Below, one piece after another: positions 1 through 7,754 of a stretch of 39,045 nucleotides of DNA. The number at the start of each line of letters is the position of its first letter. The stretch's first letter is position 1. The translations under genes were made by a program, and so were the position numbers. This DNA comes from an uncultured Methylococcaceae bacterium. Lineage in GTDB: Bacteria > Pseudomonadota > Gammaproteobacteria > Methylococcales > Methylomonadaceae. Where the stretch lies: positions 1 to 39,045 of the forward strand of contig CAJADF010000068.1 of assembly GCA_903938485.1 (NCBI GenBank), in the 5' to 3' direction. The notes under the pieces are model-generated. The model made no database searches. It was not told the origin of the DNA and saw only the letters and a program-made list of their open reading frames with translations.

Positions 1-1
1 A

Positions 2-331
2 TTTGGTATTACCGTGCGTAATAGCATTATGTTACTGTCTCATTATCGATACTTAGTGCAAGTGGAAGATAGGCAGTGGAATTTAGACACTGTTATACTA
101 GGCGCACAAGAGCGCTTACCCTCTATTTTAATGACGGCTTTAGTGACGGCTTTAGCAATGTTACCGATTGCTTTTAATAGTGATAATCCGGGACGAGAAA
201 TTATGGGGCCCATGGCCGCCATTATTATCGGGGGCTTGGTGAGTTCTACAGCGTTAAACTTGTTGTTGTTACCCGGGATGTTGTTACACTATGGGCGCTT
301 TTGTGGCTCAAGTGAAAAATTAATTGATTGA
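2..331 (+). CDS. Efflux RND transporter permease, C-terminal fragment (HME/CzcA-like)
   Basis: This is the 3' end of a gene that begins left of the window; the frame is open from base 2. The visible 109 residues match the last part of inner-membrane RND pumps of the heavy-metal-efflux type: a motif reading ITVRNSIMLLSHY, then GAQERLPSILMTALVTAL, then PGREIMGP and a final hydrophobic helix. These pumps work with a periplasmic adaptor and an outer-membrane channel to expel metal ions using proton flow. The substrate cannot be told from this fragment. The GTG at 14 is an internal Val codon, not a start. The partner genes would lie upstream, outside the window. I am confident of the family and not of the ion. 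Confidence 0.85.
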   Translation, partial: FGITVRNSIMLLSHYRYLVQVEDRQWNLDTVILGAQERLPSILMTALVTALAMLPIAFNSDNPGREIMGPMAAIIIGGLVSSTALNLLLLPGMLLHYGRFCGSSEKLID

Positions 332-411
332 GTGCAGTTGTTAGGTTAATGCTGTGGTAGTATTTCTTAGTCACTTTTGTTCTTAAATTTTACGTTTTAA
401 TGGAGTTAATA

Positions 412-780
412 ATGAAACAAACAATAAAAATGCTAATGTTAGTGGGTGCTTTCTTTTTAATGACACCTTATGCAGCGTCTGCTTCTACTTATCCAGCTAA
501 ATTGGGAGTTAAATTGGGCAACGGTGTTGTTAATATGGTGACAGGTTTAGGTGAAGTGCCTAAAAATATTATCTTAGCTAATCGTGCTGAGGGTCCTGGT
601 TACGCGGCTACTGCAGGTGTAATGACTGGCTTTTTACATGGTTTAGGACGTACTTTTTGTGGCGCTGTTGACCTAATGACTTTTATGATTCCTACTAAAC
701 CCATGGTGCGTCCTAACTTTATTTGGCAAAGCTTTAATAAAGAAACTACCTATGGCGGTAACTGGGAGTTATTAAAATAA
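412..780 (+). CDS. Exosortase-system-associated TIGR04073-like exported protein
   Basis: This 122-residue protein has an N-terminal signal peptide (basic MKQTIK, hydrophobic core to about residue 18, cleavage near ASA). The mature part contains KLGNGVVNMVTGLGEVPKN and a glycine-rich stretch ending GRTFCGAVDLMTF, and closes with a proline-rich segment. This pattern fits the TIGR04073 family of small proteins found in genomes with exosortase systems; the function is unknown. I chose ATG 412 over ATG 400 because GGAG lies 6 bases before 412, and the earlier start would put Glu inside the signal peptide N-region. It stands alone after the RND gene and ends at a strong hairpin. The family call rests on memory of the motif pattern, so it is moderately sure. 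Confidence 0.7.
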   Translation: MKQTIKMLMLVGAFFLMTPYAASASTYPAKLGVKLGNGVVNMVTGLGEVPKNIILANRAEGPGYAATAGVMTGFLHGLGRTFCGAVDLMTFMIPTKPMVRPNFIWQSFNKETTYGGNWELLK

Positions 781-805
781 GTCTAGCTCAGGTTATTTTA
801 GGTAT

Positions 806-834
806 AAAAAAGGGTGTCTTTAGACACCCTTTTT
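806..834. terminator. Bidirectional intrinsic terminator
   Basis: The stem AGGGTGTC (811-818) pairs with GACACCCT (823-830) around a TTTA loop, flanked by an A-run on the left and a T-run on the right. It lies between the converging TIGR04073-like gene and the YccA-like gene and can stop transcription from both sides. Confidence 0.9.
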
Positions 835-863
835 GTTATTACTGATAGCAAATCAACTCGCTA

Positions 864-1532
864 TTAATCTCTACCGTTAAATACACCTAAGATTTGTAAT
901 AAACTCAAGAATAAGTTGTAGATAGAAACATATAAAGAGATTGTTGCTAAGATATAGTTTCTTTCGCCACCGTTAATGATTTGGCTAGTTTGTAACAAAA
1001 TCATGCCAGACATTAATAAGATAAACATGGCAGATACCGCTAAAGATAAGGCTGGGATAGCAAATACCATCGCACCAATGCCCGCTAAAAATGCTACCAA
1101 TACACCTACCATTAAAAAGCCACCTAAGTAGCTAAAATCTTTACGAGTCGTTAGGGCATAAGCTGATAAGCCTAAGAAAATAGCGCCGGTGCCACCTAAA
1201 GCCATAATCACTAACTCATGGCCATTAGTAAAAGCGTGTAAGTAAAAAGATAAAATAGGTCCTAAAGTAAGCCCCATGAAACCTGTTAAAGCGAAAACAA
1301 ATACTAAACCTAAAGCACTGTTGCTAAATTTAGTCGTTAAGAATAATAAGCCGTAAAAGCCAATAAAAGTAGCAAGCATGCCAAATGGCGCAAGGTTAAG
1401 CGTCATAGCTAAACCCGCTGTTGCTGCACTAAATAATAAAGTCATTGATAAAAGTAAATAAGTGTTTCTAAGTACTTTGTTGGTTGTCAGAATACCTGAC
1501 GCTGGGCGCGATAATACAGTAGTAGATTTCAT
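864..1532 (-). CDS. yccA: Bax inhibitor-1 / YccA family membrane protein
   Basis: This 222-residue integral membrane protein has about seven hydrophobic segments. The N-terminal region carries VLRNTYLLLSMTLLFSA, typical of YccA, and the C-terminal region has the ILLQTSQIINGGERNYILATISLYVSIYNLFLSLL block that marks the BI-1 family, with its conserved acidic/Asn end. E. coli YccA modulates the FtsH protease at the inner membrane; whether that holds here is inferred from family membership. I prefer the ATG at 1532 because AAGGA sits about 10 bases before it, whereas the ATG at 1541 is almost touching the same site. It is divergent from the MFS gene across about 220 bp. Confidence 0.88.
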   Translation of the reverse strand: MKSTTVLSRPASGILTTNKVLRNTYLLLSMTLLFSAATAGLAMTLNLAPFGMLATFIGFYGLLFLTTKFSNSALGLVFVFALTGFMGLTLGPILSFYLHAFTNGHELVIMALGGTGAIFLGLSAYALTTRKDFSYLGGFLMVGVLVAFLAGIGAMVFAIPALSLAVSAMFILLMSGMILLQTSQIINGGERNYILATISLYVSIYNLFLSLLQILGVFNGRD

Positions 1533-1698
1533 AAAATGCATTTCCTTAATGAGAGAGTAAATAAATTAGTTAGACTTTAAAGTGATCAAACATCACATAA
1601 CACCAACAATATACACAGACAATCCAATTTTACAAGAGTTTCATTTAATAGGTAATAAATCTTCTATGCTTAGTCATAAAAGGGTTATTTTATAGGGG

Positions 1699-1727
1699 TT
1701 TTATCTGAGCTAACTGACCCGTATAAT
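1699..1727 (+). promoter_or_regulatory. Possible sigma-70 promoter for the MFS gene
   Basis: A perfect -10 box TATAAT at 1722-1727 lies 31 bases before the MFS start codon. At 17-bp spacing the -35 position reads TTTTAT, a weak match. The call rests mainly on the -10 box. Confidence 0.35.
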
Positions 1728-1757
1728 AAGTGCTTTTTAACTGTTTGAGTAAGAACC

Positions 1758-3416
1758 ATGCTGAAGAGTTTTCAAGGACTGTTAGATAAAAAACACACCA
1801 TTGCAGCGCCCGGATTTAATCGGTGGTTGGTGCCCCCAGCGGCATTAGCCATACATTTATGTATTGGTATGGCTTACGGCTTTTCGGTATTTTGGTTGCC
1901 TTTATCAAAAGCCTTAGGTATTAAAGACAGTATCGCTTGTGGGCCAGAGATTGGCTTTTTTCAAGAACTATTTGTTACCCAGTGTGACTGGAAAATTTCA
2001 ACCTTAGGTTGGATGTATACCTTGTTTTTTGTGTTCTTGGGGTCTTCTGCGGCTTTATGGGGCGGTTGGTTAGAAAAAGTAGGGCCCAGAAAAGCCGCCG
2101 TTATTAGCACACTGTGTTGGTGTGGCGGCATGTTACTGTCGGCATTGGGCATTTATGTACATCAATTTTGGATAATGTTACTGGGCTCCGGCGTTATTGG
2201 GGGTATAGGCTTGGGCTTGGGATATATCTCGCCGGTATCTACGTTAATTAAATGGTTTCCTGATCGTCGGGGTATGGCGACCGGTATGGCCATTATGGGT
2301 TTTGGTGGTGGTGCTATGATAGGTTCACCGTTAGCCACGGCGTTAATGAAGCATTTTGCTACGGCGACCGATGTGGGAGTTATGCAAACCTTTGTAGCCA
2401 TGGCCGGCATCTATTTTGTGTTTATGCTGTCAGGGGCCTTAAGTTATCGCATCCCAGAGTCTGATTGGTTACCCGAAGGGTGGACGCCACCGCTTGCAAA
2501 ACCAGGTAAAGCCAGTATGACGCCACATCATGTGCATGTAAAAAATATCTTTAAAATAAAACAGTTCTGGTTGGTTTGGGGCGTGTTGTGTATGAATGTT
2601 AGCGCGGGTATTGGCGTATTAGGTATGTCATCTCCTATGTTACAAGAAGTCTTTGGTGGGCAATTAATCGGGCTTGCTAAAACTTATAACGAACTGGATA
2701 AAAGCCAATTGGCCGCTATTGCCTCTGTTGCGGCGGGTTTTACCGCCTTATTAAGTTTGTTTAATATCGGTGGTCGATTCTTTTGGGCCAGTCTGTCTGA
2801 TTTTTTTGGCCGCAGGGCCACGTTTTTAATCTTCTTTATTGTCGGTGGTTTGTTATACATCAGCGTGCCGGGTAGTGCCATGGCCGGTAATAAAATCTTA
2901 TTTGTCAGCGCTTTTTGTCTAATTTTAAGTATGTATGGCGGTGGCTTTGCAACTGTACCTGCGTATTTAGCGGATTTGTTTGGTACCCAAATGGTGGGTG
3001 CTATCCATGGGCGCTTATTAACTGCTTGGGCAACAGCGGGTATTTTAGGGCCGGTGATTGTTAACTACATGCGCGACTATCAATTGGGTTTAGGCTTACC
3101 CAGAGAACAGGTTTATAACCAAACCATGTTGATTTTGGCAGGCTTATTAATGATAGGTTTAGTGTTCAGTTTATTAATCAGCCCCGTTGCTGAGCACTGG
3201 TTTATGACTGCAGATGAACTGGCTGAAGAAAAACTGCATAGCCAAGAGAAAATTGCCGAGGAGTCCTTACAATTAGTGGAAGAAGACGCCGATTATGTGC
3301 AAGCTATAAAACCAACACCTTTGATTAAAGTTTACTTTGCGTGGAGTTTAGTCGTAATTGCGCTAGCTTGGGGTATTTATAATACCTTGATAAATGCAGC
3401 TAAGTTCTTTAGTTAA
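1758..3416 (+). CDS. MFS transporter, oxalate/formate antiporter (OFA) family
   Basis: This 552-residue polytopic inner-membrane protein has about 12 to 14 hydrophobic segments. The first helix region (GMAYGFSVFWLPLSKALGI), the GPRKAA loop between helices 2 and 3, the WFPDRRGMATGMAIMGFGGGAMIGSP block, and the later GGRFFWASLSDFFGRR loop fit OFA-type major facilitator carriers. It is longer than the classic 420-residue OxlT because of a central hydrophilic loop (about 240-265) and an acidic cytoplasmic region (about 470-515) followed by one last membrane helix. OFA members move small carboxylates such as oxalate, formate, lactate or pyruvate; the substrate cannot be read here. It is a single-gene unit, divergent to the yccA-like gene. 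Confidence 0.88.
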   Translation: MLKSFQGLLDKKHTIAAPGFNRWLVPPAALAIHLCIGMAYGFSVFWLPLSKALGIKDSIACGPEIGFFQELFVTQCDWKISTLGWMYTLFFVFLGSSAALWGGWLEKVGPRKAAVISTLCWCGGMLLSALGIYVHQFWIMLLGSGVIGGIGLGLGYISPVSTLIKWFPDRRGMATGMAIMGFGGGAMIGSPLATALMKHFATATDVGVMQTFVAMAGIYFVFMLSGALSYRIPESDWLPEGWTPPLAKPGKASMTPHHVHVKNIFKIKQFWLVWGVLCMNVSAGIGVLGMSSPMLQEVFGGQLIGLAKTYNELDKSQLAAIASVAAGFTALLSLFNIGGRFFWASLSDFFGRRATFLIFFIVGGLLYISVPGSAMAGNKILFVSAFCLILSMYGGGFATVPAYLADLFGTQMVGAIHGRLLTAWATAGILGPVIVNYMRDYQLGLGLPREQVYNQTMLILAGLLMIGLVFSLLISPVAEHWFMTADELAEEKLHSQEKIAEESLQLVEEDADYVQAIKPTPLIKVYFAWSLVVIALAWGIYNTLINAAKFFS

Positions 3417-3443
3417 ATTCGTTTGTCCGGTGATAATGCGTAG

Positions 3444-4060
3444 GGCAAGGCTGAATTGATCTTGCCCAACCTCAAATTGGCAGTCGAAGTGATAAAGCCA
3501 GGAGTCGTTTTGACTAAACTAGAAGCATCCGCCCCAGAACTAGCCGTGCTAGCCCCAAAACTTGTAGTCGCCTAAGCTAATTTTGGCGTTGCCGTAGCAA
3601 ATCTATCAGTGACCTTTTGTAATTTGATGATCATAGGTGTGTTTATTGTGATAACTGCACCTAGCAATACCAAGGTAAGCGGCGATAATGCAATAACTGT
3701 CCCTACAATTGCCATGTTACCGGCAAATCTAGTAATAATCAGCGAGGATATTCCTAAACTTAAAGGAAAACTTTTGGCTTAAACCGAGAAATATTCCAAG
3801 TTACGGTGCAGAAGTTACAAAACTGTCTGGGGATATTGCAATATCAACTCCTAGTCGGCAAATACTAGCCCCTATTAGTACTAAATCAGCTTAGGGCACT
3901 GCAATAATAGATAGGTTTACTGCATTAACCGTCGGGAGTAGTCCTAGTTTTGATGGGATTACGTAAATAACGGAAATGACGACTGCTAGATTTGCAGGTT
4001 TTAGTGCAATACTCAGTGCTGTTGATGCTTTGACAGTTATGATTGCTACTTAAGCAAACC
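3444..4060 (+). pseudogene. Decayed 21-bp / heptapeptide repeat tract
   Basis: About 620 bp between the MFS gene and the toxin-antitoxin pair show a 21-bp period instead of an intact gene. In frame from 3444 the translation falls into heptads such as NLKLAVE, LTKLEAS, APELAVL, APKLVVA and VANLSVT, broken by one TAA at 3573-3575 and ending with TAA at 3780. From about 3785 a different frame continues in register (NIPSYGA, EVTKLSG, DIAISTP, SRQILAP, FTALTVG, SSPSFDG, TTARFAG, FSAILSA, VDALTVM) with at least three in-frame stops. A loose consensus is x-x-[KNA]-[LF]-x-V-x. I read it as a frameshifted relic of a heptapeptide-repeat protein. I do not recognise the parent family, and a non-coding periodic DNA is possible. 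Confidence 0.45.
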
Positions 4061-4131
4061 GAGGCATTATTAATATCTCCACGTTAATCACTTGATTGAA
4101 GTGTAACGCCCTTCAGTTCATAATCTTTACC

Positions 4132-4161
4132 TTGCTTTTCCTGAGATAATTGGGATATATT
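4132..4161 (+). promoter_or_regulatory. Candidate promoter of the vapBC-type pair
   Basis: TTGCTT at 4132-4137 and TATATT at 4156-4161 are spaced 18 bp apart, about 30 bases before the antitoxin start. The surrounding TATAT..TTAGTG..TATATA stretch (4155-4172) is a loose inverted repeat that could be the antitoxin operator. Both calls are by pattern only. Confidence 0.35.
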
Positions 4162-4190
4162 TAGTGTATATAGCAATTGGAGTAAGCACT

Positions 4191-4424
4191 ATGTCAATTA
4201 GTACCGTCTTTATTAATAATCGCAGTCAAGCTGTTCGATTACCTGTTGAAACTCGCTTTCCTGATAGTGTAAAAAAAGTAAATGTTAGAGTCGTCGGTGT
4301 GGAGCGTATTATCGCGCCTGCTGAGCAAGCTTGGGATAGTTTCTTTTTAGGAGGCCAAACTGTTAGTGAAGATTTTATGACTGAACGTGACAGCCAGCAA
4401 CAAAGTGATCGAGATAGTTTTTAA
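4191..4424 (+). CDS. vapB: VapB-type antitoxin (MazE/SpoVT-AbrB fold)
   Basis: This 77-residue protein begins MSISTVFINNRSQAVRLP, the typical start of VapB/MazE antitoxins with the swapped-hairpin AbrB DNA-binding fold, and ends with a hydrophilic Ser/Gln/Asp-rich tail of the kind that wraps the toxin. Such antitoxins bind their own promoter and neutralise the partner ribonuclease. I chose ATG 4191 because GGAG lies 8 bases upstream and the domain begins there; the longer upstream reading has no support. It stands 12 bp before the PIN-domain toxin and shares its direction, as in vapBC operons. Confidence 0.85.
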   Translation: MSISTVFINNRSQAVRLPVETRFPDSVKKVNVRVVGVERIIAPAEQAWDSFFLGGQTVSEDFMTERDSQQQSDRDSF

Positions 4425-4436
4425 TTACCTATTACT

Positions 4437-4835
4437 ATGCTGAAATATTTGCTCGATACTAATATTGTTATTTATGTGATTAAACAACGCCCCATTGAAG
4501 TTTTAACTATGTTTAATCGGCAACAAGGTCGTATGGCTATTTCTGCTATTACATTGGCTGAGTTAGTGCATGGTGCAGAAAAAAGTCAATTTCCAGCCCG
4601 TAATTTAAAGGTTGTCGAAGATTTTTGCAGTCGATTAAGCACCTTACCTTATAGCGAAAATGCAGCATATCATTATGGTAGTATTCGAGCTGTTTTAGAA
4701 ACAGCAGGTAATTCTATTGGTGTAAATGATTTACATATTGCGGCCCAAGCTCGTTGCCAAGGGTTAATATTGGTCAGTAATAATCTCCGTGAGTTTGAGC
4801 GTGTTCCAGGTTTATTGATGGAAAACTGGGTATAA
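4437..4835 (+). CDS. vapC: VapC-type PIN-domain ribonuclease toxin
   Basis: This 132-residue protein has the PIN fold of VapC/FitB toxins. The acidic active site is visible: Asp7 in LLDTNIVIY, Glu42 in AITLAELVHGAE, and Asp98 in IGVNDLHIAAQAR, with the usual late SNNLREFERV motif. These Mg2+-dependent ribonucleases cut specific RNAs, often initiator tRNA, and are blocked by the VapB partner. The length is normal and all core residues are present, so it looks intact. It probably is translated together with the preceding antitoxin. It sits directly after the decayed repeat tract, which suggests an accessory region. The RNA target cannot be predicted. Confidence 0.9.
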   Translation: MLKYLLDTNIVIYVIKQRPIEVLTMFNRQQGRMAISAITLAELVHGAEKSQFPARNLKVVEDFCSRLSTLPYSENAAYHYGSIRAVLETAGNSIGVNDLHIAAQARCQGLILVSNNLREFERVPGLLMENWV

Positions 4836-4918
4836 CAAAATCAATACCTTTGCTACTTAGCTTGTGCCCTTTTCAAATCTGCTATTATGTAAGTCAATAC
4901 AATCAACTCGAGTCTATT

Positions 4919-6004
4919 ATGAAACCAACTGCTCAGAAAATAAGTGATCGCATTTTTGTGCATCGTTCGCTAGAAGCTACTATTCAAATCGGGTTATTAC
5001 TGATTATTTCGGTGTGGTGTTTTAAGATTGTTGAGCCGTTTATTATTCCGATTATTTGGGGGGCAATTATTGCCATTGCGGCTTATCCATTGTATCTGCG
5101 CTTGCAATCTGCTTTAGGTCAGCGTAATAAGTTGGCGGCCACCTTATTTACCGTTGGTTTTTTAATTATCATGCTGGTGCCCACTGTCTTACTTACTGAA
5201 ACCCTGATCCAAGGGTTGAGTATGGTGGGCGATAAGATTAAGGATGGTACGCCATTAATTCCGCCACCGCCCGAAAATCTGCATACGGTCATGTTGGTGG
5301 GCGAGCCCTTAGCTAAGTTTTGGTTGTTAGCGTCGGAAAATATTCACAGCGCTTTACAGCAACTCACGCCTGTCCTTAAGGTGATTGGTAGTTGGCTTTT
5401 ATCCGCCGCCACGGGTGCCGGGGTGGCCATTCTACATTTTGTGGTGGCTATAATTGTGGCTGGCATTTTGTTGGCCAATGCGCAAGGCTGTCATAAAACC
5501 ACTAGAGCGATTACGACCAGACTGGCTAATGAAAAAGGTGATAGCTTTGCCGAGTTAACTGAGGCTACGGTTAGAAGTGTTGCGAATGGTATTTTAGGGG
5601 TGGCGTTAATTCAGAGTCTGTTGGCGGGTATTGGCTTTATTGTGGTGGGTATTCCGGCGGCAGGTTTATGGGCCTTGTTGTGTTTAATTTTATCGATTGC
5701 GCAGATTGGTATCGGTTTAATTGTTATCCCTATGATTATTTATTTGTTTTATACGGGTGACACTTTTACGGCCGTGGTTTTTTTAGCTTGGAATTTGCCG
5801 ATCAGTTTAATTGATCATATCTTAAAACCCATTCTATTAGGTCGCGGCGTTAAAACCCCTATGGCCATTATCTTTATGGGCGCCATAGGGGGCTTATTAA
5901 CTGCTGGCGTTATCGGTTTGTTTATTGGTGCCGTCACGTTAGCTTTGGGTTATGAGTTGTTTTTACTTTGGTTAAACGATGACTTGCTAAGCATTAAAGA
6001 GTAA
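4919..6004 (+). CDS. AI-2E family transporter, YdiK-like
   Basis: This 361-residue integral membrane protein belongs to the AI-2E (PerM/YdiK/TqsA) family. The N-terminal helices contain IVEPFIIPIIWGAIIAIAAYPLY, close to E. coli YdiK, and the C-terminal half contains GVALIQSLLAGIGF and the ILKPILLGRG motif that marks the family. Members range from autoinducer-2 exporters to Na+/H+ antiporters; YdiK itself has no settled function. I use ATG 4919 (MKPTAQK) because the upstream extension to 4850 reads as non-conserved sequence and overlaps the promoter space; its ribosome site is weak. It follows the vapBC pair but has about 80 bp of its own upstream space. Confidence 0.82.
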   Translation: MKPTAQKISDRIFVHRSLEATIQIGLLLIISVWCFKIVEPFIIPIIWGAIIAIAAYPLYLRLQSALGQRNKLAATLFTVGFLIIMLVPTVLLTETLIQGLSMVGDKIKDGTPLIPPPPENLHTVMLVGEPLAKFWLLASENIHSALQQLTPVLKVIGSWLLSAATGAGVAILHFVVAIIVAGILLANAQGCHKTTRAITTRLANEKGDSFAELTEATVRSVANGILGVALIQSLLAGIGFIVVGIPAAGLWALLCLILSIAQIGIGLIVIPMIIYLFYTGDTFTAVVFLAWNLPISLIDHILKPILLGRGVKTPMAIIFMGAIGGLLTAGVIGLFIGAVTLALGYELFLLWLNDDLLSIKE

Positions 6005-6007
6005 TGA

Positions 6008-6127
6008 TTATAGGCTCTGATTAGTTAATGTTATCGTTGAGTTGCTTCCAACTTTTCGGTCCATTTTCATGTCTTCACAGCCAGTGATTAATGCGCAGAG
6101 TATTAGTAAAGCGAGCAGTTTTTTCAT
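6008..6127 (-). CDS. Small predicted lipoprotein, 39 aa
   Basis: On the minus strand an ATG at 6127 opens a 39-residue reading frame: MKKLLALLILCALITGCEDM at the N-terminus, then a short polar tail ending TLTNQSL. The basic start, hydrophobic core and LITGC lipobox (Cys17) make a textbook lipoprotein signal. The mature part would be only about 23 residues, in the size range of entericidin-like peptides, though no sequence likeness is claimed. It ends 4 bp from the stop of the YdiK-like gene and lies downstream of the pentapeptide-repeat gene on the same strand. The ribosome site is poor. It could be the remains of a longer lipoprotein gene. Confidence 0.45.
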   Translation of the reverse strand: MKKLLALLILCALITGCEDMKMDRKVGSNSTITLTNQSL

Positions 6128-6170
6128 GTTATAAGCCGGTTTGTGTTAAATGTAATAAAGAATAAAGAGA

Positions 6171-6947
6171 TTAATCAATCAGGGCTTTATCCACGTTTTT
6201 ACTGGTATTTAAACCTTTTAGTTTAGATTTATCCTTTACACCAGCAAAGCGAGTGCCCTCTAAATTAGCACCACTAAAGTTGGCTTCTTCGAGATTAGTG
6301 CCGGTTAAGTCGGCACCTGATAAATCGGCATTGCTAAAGTTTGCGCCAGAAAGATCAACGCCAAATAACACCGTGTTATGGAGTTTGGCATGGCTAAAGT
6401 TTGCATAACGCATGGTGGCTCTATCAAAGTTGGCGTAGGATAAATCCGCACCACTTAAGTTTGCATTATTTAAACTGGCTCGCATTAAGCCCATGGATTG
6501 GTTCTTCATATCCGCACCCCAAAGAGCATGCGACAAGTTTGCGTTGCTTAAATTTGCTTTATCCATGACGCCAATAAATCGACTACCACTTAAGTTAGCA
6601 TCTGTTAAATTAGCACTGCCCACATGTACACCAAAAATACTGGTTTTGGAAAGATCAGCATGCGAGAAGTTTACTTTAGAAAGCACGGACAAGTCTAAGT
6701 TTAAGCCTGATAAGTTACTGTGATTTAAGTTAGAACGACGTAAGTCGGAACCCCATAAATCAGCATGGGTAAAGTTAAGGTTTGATAAATTAATGTCGGT
6801 TAGATCTTTGCGTTTTAAGTCTGCAGGATGGTTTTTATCCGCATTAGCCAGACGTTTTTCTACTTCTATTCGATCAAGGTCTGCAGCACTAGTGCTTGTG
6901 CAGAATACAGTGCTGATGAGTCCCAAGCTAAATAGGGTTTTTTTCAT
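6171..6947 (-). CDS. Exported pentapeptide-repeat protein
   Basis: This 258-residue protein has a signal peptide (MKKTLFSLGLISTVFCTSTSA) and then, from about residue 35 to 240, tandem pentapeptides of the A(D/N)LSx type (for example ANLSG, ADLSY, ANFSH, ADLTG). These fold into a right-handed quadrilateral beta-helix. Cytoplasmic relatives such as Qnr bind gyrase, but an exported member more likely has a structural or binding role in the periplasm; the function is unknown. I chose ATG 6947 because AAGGT lies just upstream and the signal peptide starts there; the longer frame to 7025 adds an unlikely leader. Breaks in the repeat (for example around MKNQSMGLM) suggest loops. Confidence 0.85.
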   Translation of the reverse strand: MKKTLFSLGLISTVFCTSTSAADLDRIEVEKRLANADKNHPADLKRKDLTDINLSNLNFTHADLWGSDLRRSNLNHSNLSGLNLDLSVLSKVNFSHADLSKTSIFGVHVGSANLTDANLSGSRFIGVMDKANLSNANLSHALWGADMKNQSMGLMRASLNNANLSGADLSYANFDRATMRYANFSHAKLHNTVLFGVDLSGANFSNADLSGADLTGTNLEEANFSGANLEGTRFAGVKDKSKLKGLNTSKNVDKALID

Positions 6948-7143
6948 GTGGTTACCTTTTATTAGCATAATTGATTGTGTCATGGTTTTTTGCTTAACTG
7001 TACCGCTAGATTTGCAGGTTGGCAATATTGTGTTAAGAATTAATATTGGCTTATAGTTTTATATTTTCTTGTTTTAGTGTGGTACAAGGTTTAATAATAG
7101 CTCATTACCAAGAGTTGAGTGTATTTAGATAAGGTTGTTTTAT

Positions 7144-7647
7144 ATGTTTTTGTATTCTTTACCATTGTTTTTTAGTCAAGTGGGTTTAGCGAGCCCATTT
7201 GAGTTATTGCTTATTTGTATGGCTTTGTTTGTTATCTTGTTGATGACTGCTCCTAATCTAGCGGATTTTAATAAAAAACAAACAGATGTCAGTTATTTGT
7301 TTGGCTCCTGGTCGGGACAGTTTCGCTTGGTTTGGGTGTTTTGGCCCTACTTTATTATCTTGAATGCTAGTTTGTATGCGGCAGACACCTTAGCAAAAAT
7401 GGGGCTTTTAACCGTTTCCAGTTGGGACGATGTGCATTTAATGTTGTTGTTGCCGATTGTTTGGTGGATGACAGCTATTTGGCGGTGTTCGACCAATACG
7501 CAGTTTAAATTTTATGCGGCAGGGGCAAGGTTAATGACGTTTGCTGTGTTGTTTGAATATAGTTTAAAATTATTATTACGTATTGATTACCCTCGCTTAT
7601 TTTTTGGCTGTGAGGAGCTTTTATTAGATTATGGCAGTTGTTTTTAA
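7144..7647 (+). CDS. Unknown membrane protein
   Basis: This 167-residue protein has about four hydrophobic segments: near 1-20, 22-36, 62-85 and 95-115, with another amphipathic stretch around 125-145. Tryptophan- and phenylalanine-rich patches such as FRLVWVFWPYF and VWWMTAIWRC stand out. I do not recognise a family. AAGG at 7131-7134 lies 9 bases before ATG 7144, which decides the start. It stands in the same direction as trkA with about 110 bp between, so it may be its own transcription unit. Confidence 0.6.
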   Translation: MFLYSLPLFFSQVGLASPFELLLICMALFVILLMTAPNLADFNKKQTDVSYLFGSWSGQFRLVWVFWPYFIILNASLYAADTLAKMGLLTVSSWDDVHLMLLLPIVWWMTAIWRCSTNTQFKFYAAGARLMTFAVLFEYSLKLLLRIDYPRLFFGCEELLLDYGSCF

Positions 7648-7754
7648 ATTCTGTTGGCTAATGAGCAATACTAATGTATGGATTAGGGTAAAATACCGGT
7701 TTGAGTGTCATTATTTTGACTGATATTAATACTGCTTAACTCGGTATATTTTTG

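Noticed and set aside
2162-2881. Open frames antisense to the MFS gene
   Set aside because: They are shadows of the coding strand: no ribosome sites, proline-rich composition and no family match.
3443-3467. Hairpin GGGCAAG/CTTGCCC after the MFS gene as a terminator
   Set aside because: It has an 11-base loop and no T-run, and falls at the start of the degenerate repeat tract.
3444-4060. The 21-bp periodic tract as a CRISPR array
   Set aside because: Units are degenerate and adjacent without spacers; the period fits heptad codons instead.
3985-7020. A 16-bp exact match (GCTAGATTTGCAGGTT) at 3985-4000 and 7005-7020
   Set aside because: One such match is not surprising in 39 kb of AT-rich DNA, and the flanks do not match, so it is no evidence of a mobile element.
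7716-7750. TTGACT and TATATT upstream of trkA as a promoter
   Set aside because: The spacing of 23 bp is too long for a sigma-70 promoter.
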